Shown here one piece after another: positions 41,480 through 51,014 of a stretch of DNA of 64,000 nt (positions are counted from its first letter, which is position 1; each line of letters begins with the position of its first letter). Source of the DNA: Thermohalobaculum sp951813525 (GTDB lineage Bacteria; Pseudomonadota; Alphaproteobacteria; Rhodobacterales; Rhodobacteraceae); NCBI GenBank assembly GCA_951813525.2, contig CATOTJ020000003.1, positions 1,240,001 to 1,304,000 on the forward strand, in the 5' to 3' direction. The notes under the pieces are model-generated. The model had not been told where the DNA came from, made no database searches, and saw only the letters and a list, made by a program, of their open reading frames with translations. The position numbers and the translations under genes were made by a program.

Positions 41480-42385
41480 TTATCCCAGGATCAACGTTCC
41501 CGCCCCGTGCTGCGTGAACAGCTCCAGCAAAACGCCATGGGGTGTCCGCCCGTCCAGAATAACGGCCCCGCCGCAACCCTGATCCATCGCGTCCACCGCT
41601 GTGCGCACTTTCGGGATCATGCCACCGGCAATCGTACCGTCGCCGATCAGCGTATCGACATCGGCTCGCGAAAGCTGGGTCAGCACCTCGCCATCTGCGT
41701 TCTTCACACCCTGCACGTCGGTCAAAAGCATCAAGCGCTCGGCGTCCATTGCCCCGGCGATTGCACCGGCTGCCGTATCGCCATTGACGTTGAACGTCTC
41801 TTCCGGCGACCGCCCGGCGCCGACCGGCGCCACAACGGGAATGAAATTGGAATCGATAAACGTGCGCAGGATCCGCGGGTTCACTTCCGCCGGGTCGCCG
41901 ACAAATCCCAGATCCAACACTTTCTCGATATTGCTGTCCGGATCGCGGCTGGTCTTCATCGCCTTATCGCAAACCATCAGGTTGGCGTCCTTGCCCGACA
42001 GACCAACCGCTTCCCCGCCCTGAGCGTTAATGGCCGCAACGATGCGCTTGTTGATGACCCCGGCCAGCACCATCTCGACGACCTCGACCGTCTCGGCCGT
42101 TGTGACCCGCAAACCGTCCTTGAACTCGCTGACCACGCCCAGGCGTTCCAGCATCTGATTGATCTGCGGGCCGCCGCCGTGAACCACGACCGGGTGCACA
42201 CCGCATTGCTTCATCAGCACGATATCGCGCGCAAATCGCTCCATCGACGCGGCATCGCCCATGGCATGCCCGCCAAACTTCACGACAATCGTTTTGCCGT
42301 CATACCGTTGCAGATAGGGCAGCGCTTCGCTCAGCGTGCGCGCCGTTGCCAGCCAGTCGCGTCTCATGGCCTTCGATGTCTCCAT
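41480..42385 (-). CDS. argB: N-acetylglutamate kinase
   Basis: A 301-residue amino acid kinase that phosphorylates N-acetylglutamate in arginine synthesis. Motifs: IVVKFGGHAMGD near 35, VVHGGGPQINQML near 70, VGLSGKDANL near 128, NVNGDTAAGAIAGAM near 200, and GGMIPKVRTAVDAM near 250. ATG 42385 has GGGGGAGG eight bases upstream; the frame is open much further but that overlaps the MFS gene. Length and motifs are typical. The arginine-inhibited, hexameric type is likely from the extended N-terminal helix (WLATARTLSEALPYLQRY). Confidence 0.97.
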   Translation of the reverse strand: METSKAMRRDWLATARTLSEALPYLQRYDGKTIVVKFGGHAMGDAASMERFARDIVLMKQCGVHPVVVHGGGPQINQMLERLGVVSEFKDGLRVTTAETVEVVEMVLAGVINKRIVAAINAQGGEAVGLSGKDANLMVCDKAMKTSRDPDSNIEKVLDLGFVGDPAEVNPRILRTFIDSNFIPVVAPVGAGRSPEETFNVNGDTAAGAIAGAMDAERLMLLTDVQGVKNADGEVLTQLSRADVDTLIGDGTIAGGMIPKVRTAVDAMDQGCGGAVILDGRTPHGVLLELFTQHGAGTLILG

Positions 42386-42455
42386 GGCCTCCCCCTGACC
42401 TTCCCGCCGGAAAAAGTGGACGGAAAGGGGCGCAGATGCGCTTCGGGCCCCACGC

Positions 42456-43694
42456 TTAACCGGTTGCCGCCCGCCTCGCCAGCCCCGACTGAATTTGCAA
42501 CCAAACCAGAAGCCCCAGCAGCACCACAACCACGCCAGTCATCATCCAAAGCGGCGCGGCAAACCCGCCCGACGCATCGGACACAATGCCGATGGACAGC
42601 GGTCCCATCACGCCGCCGATCTCGGCAACCGTGAAGAACATGCCACCTGCAACCCCGGCCCGCTCGGGCGGCACGCCGGGCGCCTCCATCAGCAAAAGGA
42701 TCGCAACGGTCATCATCGACGACCGCGCGATCCCCTGCGCCATCAGTCCCGTAACCAGGCCTGTCCCCGGCATCAGGTGCAACAACAGGCTGGCCCCAAG
42801 CGCCAGCAGGAACAGCCCCAGCATGATCGGGACCCGGCGCGATGGGGTCGCGAACCGCGGAATGGTCAGCGCCCCCAGAATGCCGACCAGCGTCGGGATC
42901 GACGCCCAGTATCCTGCGTCCTCCGGGCTCATGCCCTTGGCACGCAGAATTTCGGGCAACCAGTTGTTCAGCCCGTGATTAAACATGAAGATGCCAATCG
43001 ACATCAGCAGCACGATTTGCACGGTGCGGATCTTCGCGATCTCCAAAAAGGCGCGCAGGCTGTCGCCTTTGGACAGGCCCCCGACCTTGCCATCGCGTGC
43101 CCGCGCCTCGGGGTGGCGGCTGATCGCCCACCAGGCCGCGCTGGCCAGCAACACCAGTCCCGCCAATGTGAACATCGCGCCGCGCCAACTGCCCGTCAGT
43201 GGGACCAGAAGCGAATTTGCCGAAGAAAGCGCCGCGATCCCACCAATGGCAGGGCCGGTCATGTAGACCCCCATCGCCATCCCCCGGCTGGCGCCTGCGA
43301 ACCACAACGCAATCAGTTTTGGCGCCCCAATCGACACCAGCGGTCCGCCCACGCCGAACACCGCAACGGCAGCGAACAGCGTCAGCTCACCCGTCGCCAG
43401 GCCGCGCAGGCACAACGATCCGGCCATCACCAGGGCCGAGATCATCAGCCCGCGCGCAACGCCGATCCGGTCCAACAGTGCGCCCAGCGGCAGCGCAGCC
43501 GCGATATAGGTCAGCTGCCAGGCCCCCAGAACCGTGCCCATGGCGGTGCGGCTGACCCCAAGATCCGCCGACATCTCGGCCACGAGCGGTGCCATCGAGG
43601 AAATCGACAGCCCAAAGGACGCGTACATCAGCCAAACGCCAAACAGCACGGCCCAGCGATAGGGATGCGGGGTGTCGTCGGATTTGGGGGTCAT
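42456..43694 (-). CDS. MFS transporter (CynX/NimT-like)
   Basis: A 412-residue major facilitator with 12 membrane segments; it has the D-R-x-G-x-x-R signature (LGALLDRIGVARGLMIS) near residue 72. The overall pattern (short loops, SGxW-type end) fits the CynX/NimT or OxlT-like groups, which carry small anions, but the substrate cannot be named. It ends 70 bases upstream of argB on the same strand. Confidence 0.85.
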   Translation of the reverse strand: MTPKSDDTPHPYRWAVLFGVWLMYASFGLSISSMAPLVAEMSADLGVSRTAMGTVLGAWQLTYIAAALPLGALLDRIGVARGLMISALVMAGSLCLRGLATGELTLFAAVAVFGVGGPLVSIGAPKLIALWFAGASRGMAMGVYMTGPAIGGIAALSSANSLLVPLTGSWRGAMFTLAGLVLLASAAWWAISRHPEARARDGKVGGLSKGDSLRAFLEIAKIRTVQIVLLMSIGIFMFNHGLNNWLPEILRAKGMSPEDAGYWASIPTLVGILGALTIPRFATPSRRVPIMLGLFLLALGASLLLHLMPGTGLVTGLMAQGIARSSMMTVAILLLMEAPGVPPERAGVAGGMFFTVAEIGGVMGPLSIGIVSDASGGFAAPLWMMTGVVVVLLGLLVWLQIQSGLARRAATG

Positions 43695-43891
43695 TGCCGG
43701 GCTTTCAATCGCATGCCGCCCGGCGATAGCAGAAGGCGGCGGCCGCCGCCAAATCCATACGGGATGACTGCGGCGCGCCGGGCCTGGGTCTTCACATCAG
43801 AGCGACCAGGCTTGAAAACGCAGTCCAACGCCCCTCGTCACCTATAGAGGCAGGCGTTAGTCTAAGGCACCGACGATGCAGGAGCGTGCAA

Positions 43892-44929
43892 ATGCAGATC
43901 ACCGACGACCTCGTCACCCTGGCTGGCGCCGTTGGCTCGCCCTATACCCGCAAAATGCTGGCCGTTCTGCGGTATCGCCGGTTGCCCTATCGCTGGATCA
44001 CGCGCGCACAGGTCGCCGCCGCCGGTTTTCCAACGCCGAAGGTTCCGCTGATGCCCACCCTTTTCCGGCCCGGTCCGGATGGCGGGGTCGAGGCGGTAAC
44101 AGACACCTCGCCACTGATCCGGGCGCTGGAACAACGGGTGCCCGGCCGGGAAGTGATCCCGGCTGATCCCGCACTGGCCTGGATTGACATGTTGCTGGAA
44201 GATTACGGCGACGAATGGCTGACCAAGGCGATGTTTCACTATCGCTGGGTCTATCCCGCCGACATCGAACGCAGCACCAACATGCTGCCCCTTTGGTTCG
44301 ATCCAAACCGGCCGGACGATCAGATCGCACAGCAGGGCGCGGACTTTGCAGCGCGCCAGATCGGCCGGTTGGGGGTCGTCGGATCGAACCCGGGAACCGG
44401 CCCATTGATCGAGGCGAGCTACAAACGCTTCATCGGCCTCTTGAACGCGCATCTGCGCACCCATCGCTTCCTTTTCGGTACGCGTCCGGCCAGCGCGGAT
44501 TTCGCCGCGTTCGGACAACTGACCCAACTAGCGGCCTTTGATCCCACGCCGATGGCATTGACGCTGGATCTCGCGCCCCGCGTCTACGCCTGGACGTCGA
44601 TTGTCGAGGATCTGTCCGGCGTTGAACCGGACCCCGCAGACTGGATTTCCGCCGTGGCTCTTCCACAGACCTTGCGGGACCTGTTGATCGATATCGGCCG
44701 GACATATGTTCCCGTTATGCTCGCCAACGCCCGCGCAGTGGCGGCGGGCGATCAGACGGTTTCGCTGGCGCTGGAAGGCGCAACCTGGACCCAGCGCAGC
44801 TTTCCCTATCAGGCGAAATGCGTGGCGTGGCTGCGCGAAGCGTTCGCCGCCTTGGGGCCAGATGCACGCAAGACCGTCCTGACGGCCCTGAACGGAACCG
44901 GTTGCGAGGCATTGATCGAGGGCGCGTAA
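43892..44929 (+). CDS. Glutathione S-transferase-like protein
   Basis: A 345-residue protein with a thioredoxin-like GST N-domain (AGAVGSPYTRKMLAVLRYRR at about 10-30; S-P-Y-T at the usual catalytic position) and a helical C-domain with FLFGTRPASADFAAFGQL near 195. It is longer than typical GSTs (about 200-250), with an extra helical C-terminal part. AGGAG lies seven bases before ATG 43892. The substrate is unknown. Confidence 0.8.
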   Translation: MQITDDLVTLAGAVGSPYTRKMLAVLRYRRLPYRWITRAQVAAAGFPTPKVPLMPTLFRPGPDGGVEAVTDTSPLIRALEQRVPGREVIPADPALAWIDMLLEDYGDEWLTKAMFHYRWVYPADIERSTNMLPLWFDPNRPDDQIAQQGADFAARQIGRLGVVGSNPGTGPLIEASYKRFIGLLNAHLRTHRFLFGTRPASADFAAFGQLTQLAAFDPTPMALTLDLAPRVYAWTSIVEDLSGVEPDPADWISAVALPQTLRDLLIDIGRTYVPVMLANARAVAAGDQTVSLALEGATWTQRSFPYQAKCVAWLREAFAALGPDARKTVLTALNGTGCEALIEGA

Positions 44930-44968
44930 GGGCCGGATCGCGGGGCCGCCGCGGGGGAACACCCCTGC

Positions 44969-45418
44969 CTACTTCCTTGTCCGCAACTGCCGAACCGCTT
45001 CGCCTGCCGCGATCCCGGCGGCGATAGCGATGTTCAGCGATCTTGTTCCCGCAGCCATCGGGATCACGACCCGGGCATCCGTGGCGGCTTGGACGTCATC
45101 CGGCAGCCCTGCGCTTTCGCGGCCCATCAGCATGACATCACCGGAAGAAAACGAAAAATCCCAAAGTGGTTCGGCCCCTTTGGTGGTCATGGCGATCAGC
45201 CGGCCGCGCCTGTCCGCATTGAACCTTTCCCACGAATCGTGCCGTGTCACGTCGGCCTTGTCGCCATAGTCCATGACCTGCCGGCGCACCGCGTGCAGCG
45301 AAAACGCGAAGCCGCATGGTTCGATCACATCGACCGGCAGGCCCAAACAGGCGCCCAAACGAATGATTGCACCCACATTCGGTGCGATATCGGGTTGGAA
45401 AAGAGCGATTCGAATCAT
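44969..45418 (-). CDS. trmL: tRNA (cytidine/uridine-34 2'-O)-methyltransferase
   Basis: A 149-residue SPOUT methyltransferase that modifies the wobble base of leucine tRNAs. Family signatures: IALFQPDIAPNVGAIIRL at the N-terminus, MGRESAGLPDDV near 95, and the knot-forming VVIPMAAGTRSLNIAIAAG near 115. It is divergent from petA with about 156 bases between starts. Confidence 0.95.
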   Translation of the reverse strand: MIRIALFQPDIAPNVGAIIRLGACLGLPVDVIEPCGFAFSLHAVRRQVMDYGDKADVTRHDSWERFNADRRGRLIAMTTKGAEPLWDFSFSSGDVMLMGRESAGLPDDVQAATDARVVIPMAAGTRSLNIAIAAGIAAGEAVRQLRTRK

Positions 45419-45574
45419 AACAATTTCCCAATGGATGCGGCGCGTTGTCCGCTGGACCGGGGCATGGCTGCAAGATATTCCGTGACCTGATCCATTCTGC
45501 GGTGCGAATGCGCCTGGAATGGTATGTTGATCCGCCAGGGCGCCCCGGCGGTTTCAGAAGAGGGAGACAGGCAC

Positions 45575-46123
45575 GTGTCAGAGCACGACGGAAACCGTCG
45601 AGAATTTCTCTACGTCGCCACCGCCGCGACAGGCGGGGTCGTTGCAGCCGCCGCAGCATGGCCGATGATCGATCAGATGAACCCGTCCAAGGACGTGCTG
45701 GCGCTTGCTTCGATCGAGGTGCCGGTTGGCGATATTGCGCCGGGCACTCAGATCAAAGTCAAGTGGCGTGGCAAGCCGGTCTTCATTCGCCGCCGTGCAG
45801 CGGACGAGATTGCCGAATCCCGCAGCACGCCGCTTTACGAGCTGCCGGATCAGGACTCGCGCAACGACAACAAGCCTGGCTCGACTGCCGATGACAAGAA
45901 CCGGACGCTGGATGCGGATGGCGAGTGGCTGGTCATGCTGGGCGTTTGCACACATCTGGGTTGTGTGCCGATTGAAGATCAGGGCGATTTCGGTGGCTGG
46001 TTCTGCCCGTGCCACGGGTCGCACTATGACAAGTCGGGACGCATCCGGAAGGGTCCGGCGCCTGAAAACCTGCCCGTCCCGGAGGCGAAATTCGTCTCCG
46101 ATGGCGTGATCAAGCTGGGCTAG
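45575..46123 (+). CDS. petA: Ubiquinol-cytochrome c reductase Rieske subunit
   Basis: A 182-residue Rieske iron-sulfur protein of the cytochrome bc1 complex. It has an RR-type N-terminal region (GNRREFLYVATAATGGVVA) and one membrane anchor, then the 2Fe-2S ligands CTHLGC near residue 129 and CPCHGS near 148. The start is a GTG at 45575 with AGGGAG before it. The gene leads the petABC operon; petB starts nine bases after its stop. Confidence 0.97.
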   Translation: MSEHDGNRREFLYVATAATGGVVAAAAAWPMIDQMNPSKDVLALASIEVPVGDIAPGTQIKVKWRGKPVFIRRRAADEIAESRSTPLYELPDQDSRNDNKPGSTADDKNRTLDADGEWLVMLGVCTHLGCVPIEDQGDFGGWFCPCHGSHYDKSGRIRKGPAPENLPVPEAKFVSDGVIKLG

Positions 46124-46132
46124 GGGACAGAC

Positions 46133-47428
46133 ATGGCCGGTATTCCGCACGACAACTACGAACCGAAAAGCCGCATCGAGAAGTGGCTGCACGCCCGTCT
46201 GCCGATCGGTGGCATCATCTATTCGACGCTGATGATCCCGACGCCCAAGAACCTCAACTGGATGTGGATCTGGGGCATCGTGCTGACCTTCTGCCTGGTG
46301 CTGCAGATCGCAACCGGCATCGCGCTGGTCATGCACTATACACCGCATGTCGATCACGCATTCGCATCGGTCGAGCATATCATGCGCGATGTCGAAGGCG
46401 GCTGGCTGCTGCGGTACATGCACGCCAACGGTGCTTCGCTGTTCTTTATCGCCGTCTATTTCCACATTTTCCGCGGCCTCTTCTACGGATCCTACAAGGC
46501 CCCGCGCGAGATTACGTGGATCATCGGTATCCTGATCTATCTTGCGATGATGGCGACGGCGTTCATGGGCTATGTCCTGCCGTGGGGTCAGATGTCGTTC
46601 TGGGGCGCGACCGTTATCACCAATCTCTTCTCGGCCATTCCTCTGGTCGGCGATCCGATCGTCGAATGGTTGTGGGGCGGGTTCTCGGTGGAAAACCCGA
46701 CGCTGAACCGCTTCTTCAGCTTGCACTACCTGCTGCCTTTCGTGATCGTCGGGCTGGTTGCCGTGCACATCTGGGCTTTCCACACCACCGGCAACAACAA
46801 CCCGACCGGGGTCGAAGTGCGCCGTGGATCGATGGAAGAAGCCAAGAAGGACACCGTTCCGTTCTGGCCTTTCTACGTGGTCAAGGATCTCTATGCGCTG
46901 GCTGTCATTCTGATCGTCTTCGTGATCCTGGTGTTCTTTATGCCGAACTTCCAGGGCCACCCGGACAACTATATCGAAGCAGATCCGCTGGTGACGCCCG
47001 CGCACATCGTGCCGGAGTGGTACTTCCTGCCGTTCTACGCGATCCTGCGCGCGATCACGTTCGACATCTTGTTCATCGACTCGAAACTGGGCGGTGTGCT
47101 GGCCATGTTCGGTTCGATCGCGGTCATGGCGCTGGTGCCCTGGCTGGACACGTCGCGGGTTCGCTCTGGCCGGTATCGTCCGCAGTTCAAGTGGTGGTTC
47201 TGGCTGCTGGTGGTCGACTTCTTCGTCCTGATGTGGGCGGGGTCGCAACCAGCCGAAGGGCTGGTGCCGACGATCTCGCTGATCGGGGCGATTTACTGGT
47301 TCGGCTATTTCCTGATCATCCTGCCGCTGTTGGGGATCACGGAAAAACCCGATCCACAGCCCGAGACGATCGAGGCCGATTTCGATGCCCACTATCCGCC
47401 GAAACCTTCGGCGACCCCCGCGGAATGA
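46133..47428 (+). CDS. petB: Cytochrome b subunit of bc1 complex
   Basis: A 431-residue cytochrome b with eight membrane helices. The b-heme histidines are carried on helices II and IV (HYTPHVDHAF and FHIFRGLFYGS near 62-120), and the quinol-site motif PEWY is near residue 290. The C-terminus is slightly extended. It moves electrons from ubiquinol to the Rieske protein and pumps protons by the Q-cycle. Confidence 0.98.
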   Translation: MAGIPHDNYEPKSRIEKWLHARLPIGGIIYSTLMIPTPKNLNWMWIWGIVLTFCLVLQIATGIALVMHYTPHVDHAFASVEHIMRDVEGGWLLRYMHANGASLFFIAVYFHIFRGLFYGSYKAPREITWIIGILIYLAMMATAFMGYVLPWGQMSFWGATVITNLFSAIPLVGDPIVEWLWGGFSVENPTLNRFFSLHYLLPFVIVGLVAVHIWAFHTTGNNNPTGVEVRRGSMEEAKKDTVPFWPFYVVKDLYALAVILIVFVILVFFMPNFQGHPDNYIEADPLVTPAHIVPEWYFLPFYAILRAITFDILFIDSKLGGVLAMFGSIAVMALVPWLDTSRVRSGRYRPQFKWWFWLLVVDFFVLMWAGSQPAEGLVPTISLIGAIYWFGYFLIILPLLGITEKPDPQPETIEADFDAHYPPKPSATPAE

Positions 47429-47451
47429 TGCAGGGCTAGGGAGAGAAGACG

Positions 47452-48462
47452 ATGATCAAGACACGCATCCTTCCCGCTCTATTCGCGGCATCGATGATCG
47501 CTCCGGGGGCCGCGCTGGCCGCCGGCGGCGCGACCCATATCGACGATACGTCTTTCAGCTTTGAAGGACCGTTCGGAGCGTTCGACAAACATCAGCTGCA
47601 ACGCGGATTTCAGGTTTATCACGAGATCTGCCGCAACTGTCACGGCCTGAAATACCTGGCGTTTCGCGAGCTGGGCCGGTCCGATGGACCGGGTTTTCCG
47701 GAAGAACAGGTCAAGGCGATTGCCGCTGAATATGACGTCGCCGATGAAGAGGGAGAGCCGGGCGACACCCGCAAGGCGAAACCTTCGGACCTGTTCCCGG
47801 CCAATACCGGGGCAGGCGCGCCCGACCTGACGCTGATGGCCAAAGCACGTGCAGGCTTTCACGGGCCAAGCGGGTTGATGATCAATCAGTTCTTCAAGGG
47901 CAGCGGCGGGCCGGAATACATCTATTCGCTGATGATGGGCTATGCTGAAACGCCGGAATGTGCAGTCGGCGTCGATATCGACGGGGCGTACAATACTGCG
48001 TTTGCGCCGGGCGGTTATCCGGACGAATGCAAGATCTTCGAAGAAACCATTGTTGCGGTCGTCGACGAGAACGGCGAGCCGGTCATGAGCGATGACGGCA
48101 TACCCAAGACACGGATCGAGAAAAAGGAAATTGGCCGCAAGGCCGAAGGGTCCTGGATCTCGATGCCCGCACAGCTGGAAGATGGCGGCCTCGACTACGT
48201 GATGCATGGTGGTGGTGATCATGGTGATGAAGGCCATGGCGACGAAAGCGGAGACCACAGCGACGAAGGCGTGAAGGCCGCCGAAGCGACGGCCGATCAG
48301 ATGGCCAAGGATGTGTCCGCCTTTCTGATGTGGGCGGCCGAGCCGACGATGACCGAACGCAAATCGGCCGGTTTCCGCAACATCATCATGATACTGTTGC
48401 TGGCGGTGCTGCTGTTTTACACCAACAAAAAGCTCTGGGCGCCGGTCAAGCGCAAAGACTAG
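47452..48462 (+). CDS. petC: Cytochrome c1 with His/Asp-rich insertion
   Basis: A 336-residue cytochrome c1: signal peptide (to about 23), heme motif EICRNCHGLKY near 60, and a C-terminal membrane anchor (FRNIIMILLLAVLLFYTNK). It is longer than most c1 proteins because of an insertion at about 190-230 (including VVDENGEPVMSDDGIPK) and a run of about 30 residues at 251-282 rich in His, Asp, Glu and Gly. A metal-binding or flexible acidic linker role before the anchor is possible. Confidence 0.96.
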   Translation: MIKTRILPALFAASMIAPGAALAAGGATHIDDTSFSFEGPFGAFDKHQLQRGFQVYHEICRNCHGLKYLAFRELGRSDGPGFPEEQVKAIAAEYDVADEEGEPGDTRKAKPSDLFPANTGAGAPDLTLMAKARAGFHGPSGLMINQFFKGSGGPEYIYSLMMGYAETPECAVGVDIDGAYNTAFAPGGYPDECKIFEETIVAVVDENGEPVMSDDGIPKTRIEKKEIGRKAEGSWISMPAQLEDGGLDYVMHGGGDHGDEGHGDESGDHSDEGVKAAEATADQMAKDVSAFLMWAAEPTMTERKSAGFRNIIMILLLAVLLFYTNKKLWAPVKRKD

Positions 48463-48484
48463 GTACAGTAAAGCCGGATTTACC

Positions 48485-48520
48485 AACCCGCCCCGGCGAT
48501 CGTCGCGGGCGGGTTTTCCT
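48485..48520 (+). terminator. Terminator of the petABC operon
   Basis: AACCCGCCC and GGGCGGGTT form a perfect nine-base stem, with a further small stem in the 13-base loop, followed by TTCCTTT. It begins 23 bases after the petC stop. Confidence 0.75.
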
Positions 48521-48697
48521 TTGAATGCCGGCCCCGTTTACAGCTTATCAAGTGATTCCAGCACCCGTGCAGCCACTATTCCTGACATCCGGCAGTTTCG
48601 TCGGCCGCAGTCGTTTTTGCGCCCCATTCCCGCCACAACTGTTTTGCACAGTGACCTATGCGCGGGTGTGGAACGGTGGGTAAGTGTTGGGGGCAAT

Positions 48698-48955
48698 ATG
48701 CCAAAGGTTTCTTGGGTGAATACAATCAATAGGGCACGCACTGCTCTGATCGCGTTCTGCGCAAACGAACGCGGGGCCGTCACAATTGATTGGGTCGGAC
48801 TTGCCGCCGGCATCCTGCTTTTGGGAATGACGCTGGTCTATGCGATATTCAACAACGGCGCGGCCACGACCGTGGACAATGTGAACACGGCAATGGAAGC
48901 GGCGGGCCGGGTTATCGATGTGCACCCACGGCCTGGCCCTTCGACCTTCCAATAA
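48698..48955 (+). CDS. Flp-like small membrane protein
   Basis: An 85-residue protein with the pattern ERGAVTIDWVGLAAGILLLG, which resembles class III (Flp/TadE-like) prepilin signals and the following hydrophobic segment: charged region, then G-A-V-T-I-D-W before the helix. Many Rhodobacterales carry such solitary small proteins; a pilin role is unproven and no tad genes are near. ATG 48698 has GGGGGC upstream. Confidence 0.6.
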   Translation: MPKVSWVNTINRARTALIAFCANERGAVTIDWVGLAAGILLLGMTLVYAIFNNGAATTVDNVNTAMEAAGRVIDVHPRPGPSTFQ

Positions 48956-49015
48956 CGCGGCCAGTCAGGTCAGATAGCTCTTGTTCTGCTGGCCCGATCC
49001 GACAGAATCGCGGTC

Positions 49016-49705
49016 ATGGCCGAAACCGATCTCTACCCTCCGGTAAAAGCGCTTCTTGAAGCGCAGGGCTATGAGGTCAAGGGCGAGATCGGCGATTGCG
49101 ACGTGGTCGCCGTTCGCGGTGACGAGCCGCCGGTGATCGTCGAGCTGAAGCAACGCTTCAATCTTGAACTGGTCCTGCAAGGCGTCGAACGCCAAAAGAT
49201 TTCGGATGACGTCTATCTCTCGATCCCGCCGTTTTCGGGCCGGACCGCACGGCGGCGGCGGCGCGAGGCACTGGGCCTGTGCCGACGTCTCGGGTTGGGG
49301 CTGATGACGGTCACGCTGATGCCCTCGCCGACTGTGGCGGTTCTTCTGGACCCGGCACCCTATACACCGCGGCGGATGCCCGCCCGGCGGCGGCGATTGC
49401 TGGGCGAGTTTCAACGGCGCGTTGGCGATCCGGCGGCTGGCGGCGCGGCGCGCGGCCGGCCCGGCATGACCGCCTATCGTCAGGATGCGCTGCGCTGTGC
49501 TGCATATCTGTCGGGCCATGGCCCGACCAAAGCCAGCATTCTGGCCGCAGAAACCGGGGTCGCGCGGGCACGGGCAATTTTGTATCGCGATGTCTATGGC
49601 TGGTTCGAACGGGTCGAAACCGGCATTTATACCCTTACGCCCAAGGGGCGGGACGGTATGGAAACCTATGCCGATGTGGTGGCCGAATTGTCGGCGCCCG
49701 CCTGA
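49016..49705 (+). CDS. DUF2161 protein, predicted PD-(D/E)XK-type enzyme
   Basis: A 229-residue protein. The N-terminal part contains a nuclease-like core: an acidic D in GDCDVVAV near 27 and PVIVELKQRF near 41 (E-L-K). The middle is arginine-rich (FSGRTARRRRREA), and the C-terminal 90 residues are a winged-helix-like region (SILAAETGVARARAILYR). The family is annotated as a phosphodiesterase. It may be a DNA-related enzyme. The ribosome site is weak. Confidence 0.75.
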   Translation: MAETDLYPPVKALLEAQGYEVKGEIGDCDVVAVRGDEPPVIVELKQRFNLELVLQGVERQKISDDVYLSIPPFSGRTARRRRREALGLCRRLGLGLMTVTLMPSPTVAVLLDPAPYTPRRMPARRRRLLGEFQRRVGDPAAGGAARGRPGMTAYRQDALRCAAYLSGHGPTKASILAAETGVARARAILYRDVYGWFERVETGIYTLTPKGRDGMETYADVVAELSAPA

Positions 49706-49855
49706 AACCACGGCCTTGGCCCCCCAAAAAACCGTCGAACACACCATCGCGGGGCGCGGCCTGCCTGTCAGCGTGGCGAAATCGCCGATTCCATCTGGCG
49801 GCAACATTGGGTAGTCGTTCCGCGACCGCCGCCACATGGCAGCAGGAGAGCAGCG

Positions 49856-50968
49856 ATGTCCTACAACACCTTTGGTCACATCTTCCGCGTCACGACCTGG
49901 GGCGAAAGTCATGGGCCGGCGCTGGGCGCAACGGTCGATGGCTGCCCGCCAGGGATCCCGATCGCCGAGGCGGATTTGCAACAATGGCTGGACCGCCGCC
50001 GCCCGGGCCAGAACCGCTATACGACCCAGCGGCGCGAGCCGGACGCGGTCGAGATTTTGTCCGGCACCTTCGAAGGCCGGACCACTGGCCACCCGATCCA
50101 GTTGCTGATCCGCAATCAGGACCATCGGTCGAAAGATTATTCGGACATCGTCGAAAAATTTCGGCCCGGTCATGCCGACTACACCTACTGGACAAAATAC
50201 GGCATTCGCGATCACCGCGGCGGCGGCCGGTCCTCGGCCCGGGAAACCGCGGCGCGCGTCGCAGCGGGCGGGATCGCCCGGGCCGTTCTGGGCGCACTGG
50301 TCCCCGATCTGACGGTGCGCGGCTGCATGGTCCAAATGGGACCGCTTCGGATCGATCGTGATCACTGGGACTGGGACCAGGTCGAGGAAAACCCCTTCTG
50401 GACCCCCGATGCCACAGCCGCGACCGAATGGGCCGGGTATCTGGACGGGCTGCGCAAATCCGGTAATTCGACCGGCGGCGTGATCGAGGTGATTGCCGCC
50501 GGTGTGCCGGTCGGCCTTGGCGCACCGGTTTACGGCAAGCTGGACACGGACCTGGCCGCAGCTTGCATGTCGATCAATGCGGTCAAAGGGGTCGAGGTCG
50601 GTGAAGGCTTCGCCGCCGCTGCCCTGACCGGAACCGAAAATGCCGACGAGATGCATTGGGGAAATGACGGCAGGCCGCGGTTCAAGTCGAACCATGCGGG
50701 CGGAATCCTGGGCGGCATCTCGACCGGGCAGGACGTGGTCGTGCGTTTCGCGGTCAAGCCAACCTCGTCGATCCTGTCGCCACGCGCCACGGTCGACAAG
50801 GCAGGGCACGAGACGGAAATCGTGACCAAGGGCCGGCACGACCCCTGCGTCGGTATCCGCGCCGTTCCGGTGGGCGAGGCGATGGTTGCCTGCGTCCTGG
50901 CCGATCACCTGTTGTGGCACCGCGCCCATGTCGGTGATAATCAGGGGCAAGTGGGTCCCGGCGAATAG
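49856..50968 (+). CDS. aroC: Chorismate synthase
   Basis: A 370-residue enzyme making chorismate from EPSP with reduced FMN. Signatures: WGESHGPALGATVDGCPPG near 13, RDHRGGGRSSARETAARVA near 120, and NSTGGVIEVIA near 205. AGGAGAG precedes the ATG. Full-length, as in other Alphaproteobacteria. Confidence 0.98.
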   Translation: MSYNTFGHIFRVTTWGESHGPALGATVDGCPPGIPIAEADLQQWLDRRRPGQNRYTTQRREPDAVEILSGTFEGRTTGHPIQLLIRNQDHRSKDYSDIVEKFRPGHADYTYWTKYGIRDHRGGGRSSARETAARVAAGGIARAVLGALVPDLTVRGCMVQMGPLRIDRDHWDWDQVEENPFWTPDATAATEWAGYLDGLRKSGNSTGGVIEVIAAGVPVGLGAPVYGKLDTDLAAACMSINAVKGVEVGEGFAAAALTGTENADEMHWGNDGRPRFKSNHAGGILGGISTGQDVVVRFAVKPTSSILSPRATVDKAGHETEIVTKGRHDPCVGIRAVPVGEAMVACVLADHLLWHRAHVGDNQGQVGPGE

Positions 50969-51014
50969 CTGTAAAGCGCGCGCGCCCGGCCGGATCCATA
51001 GGACCGTACCTGTC

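Noticed and set aside
45578..47392. 604-residue minus-strand open frame opposite petAB
   Set aside because: It is antisense to the conserved petA and petB genes and its amino acid make-up (rich in R, H, Q, D) is typical of a shadow frame.
48965..50950. 661-residue minus-strand open frame opposite DUF2161 and aroC
   Set aside because: It covers conserved genes on the other strand and shows no protein-like hydrophobic pattern.
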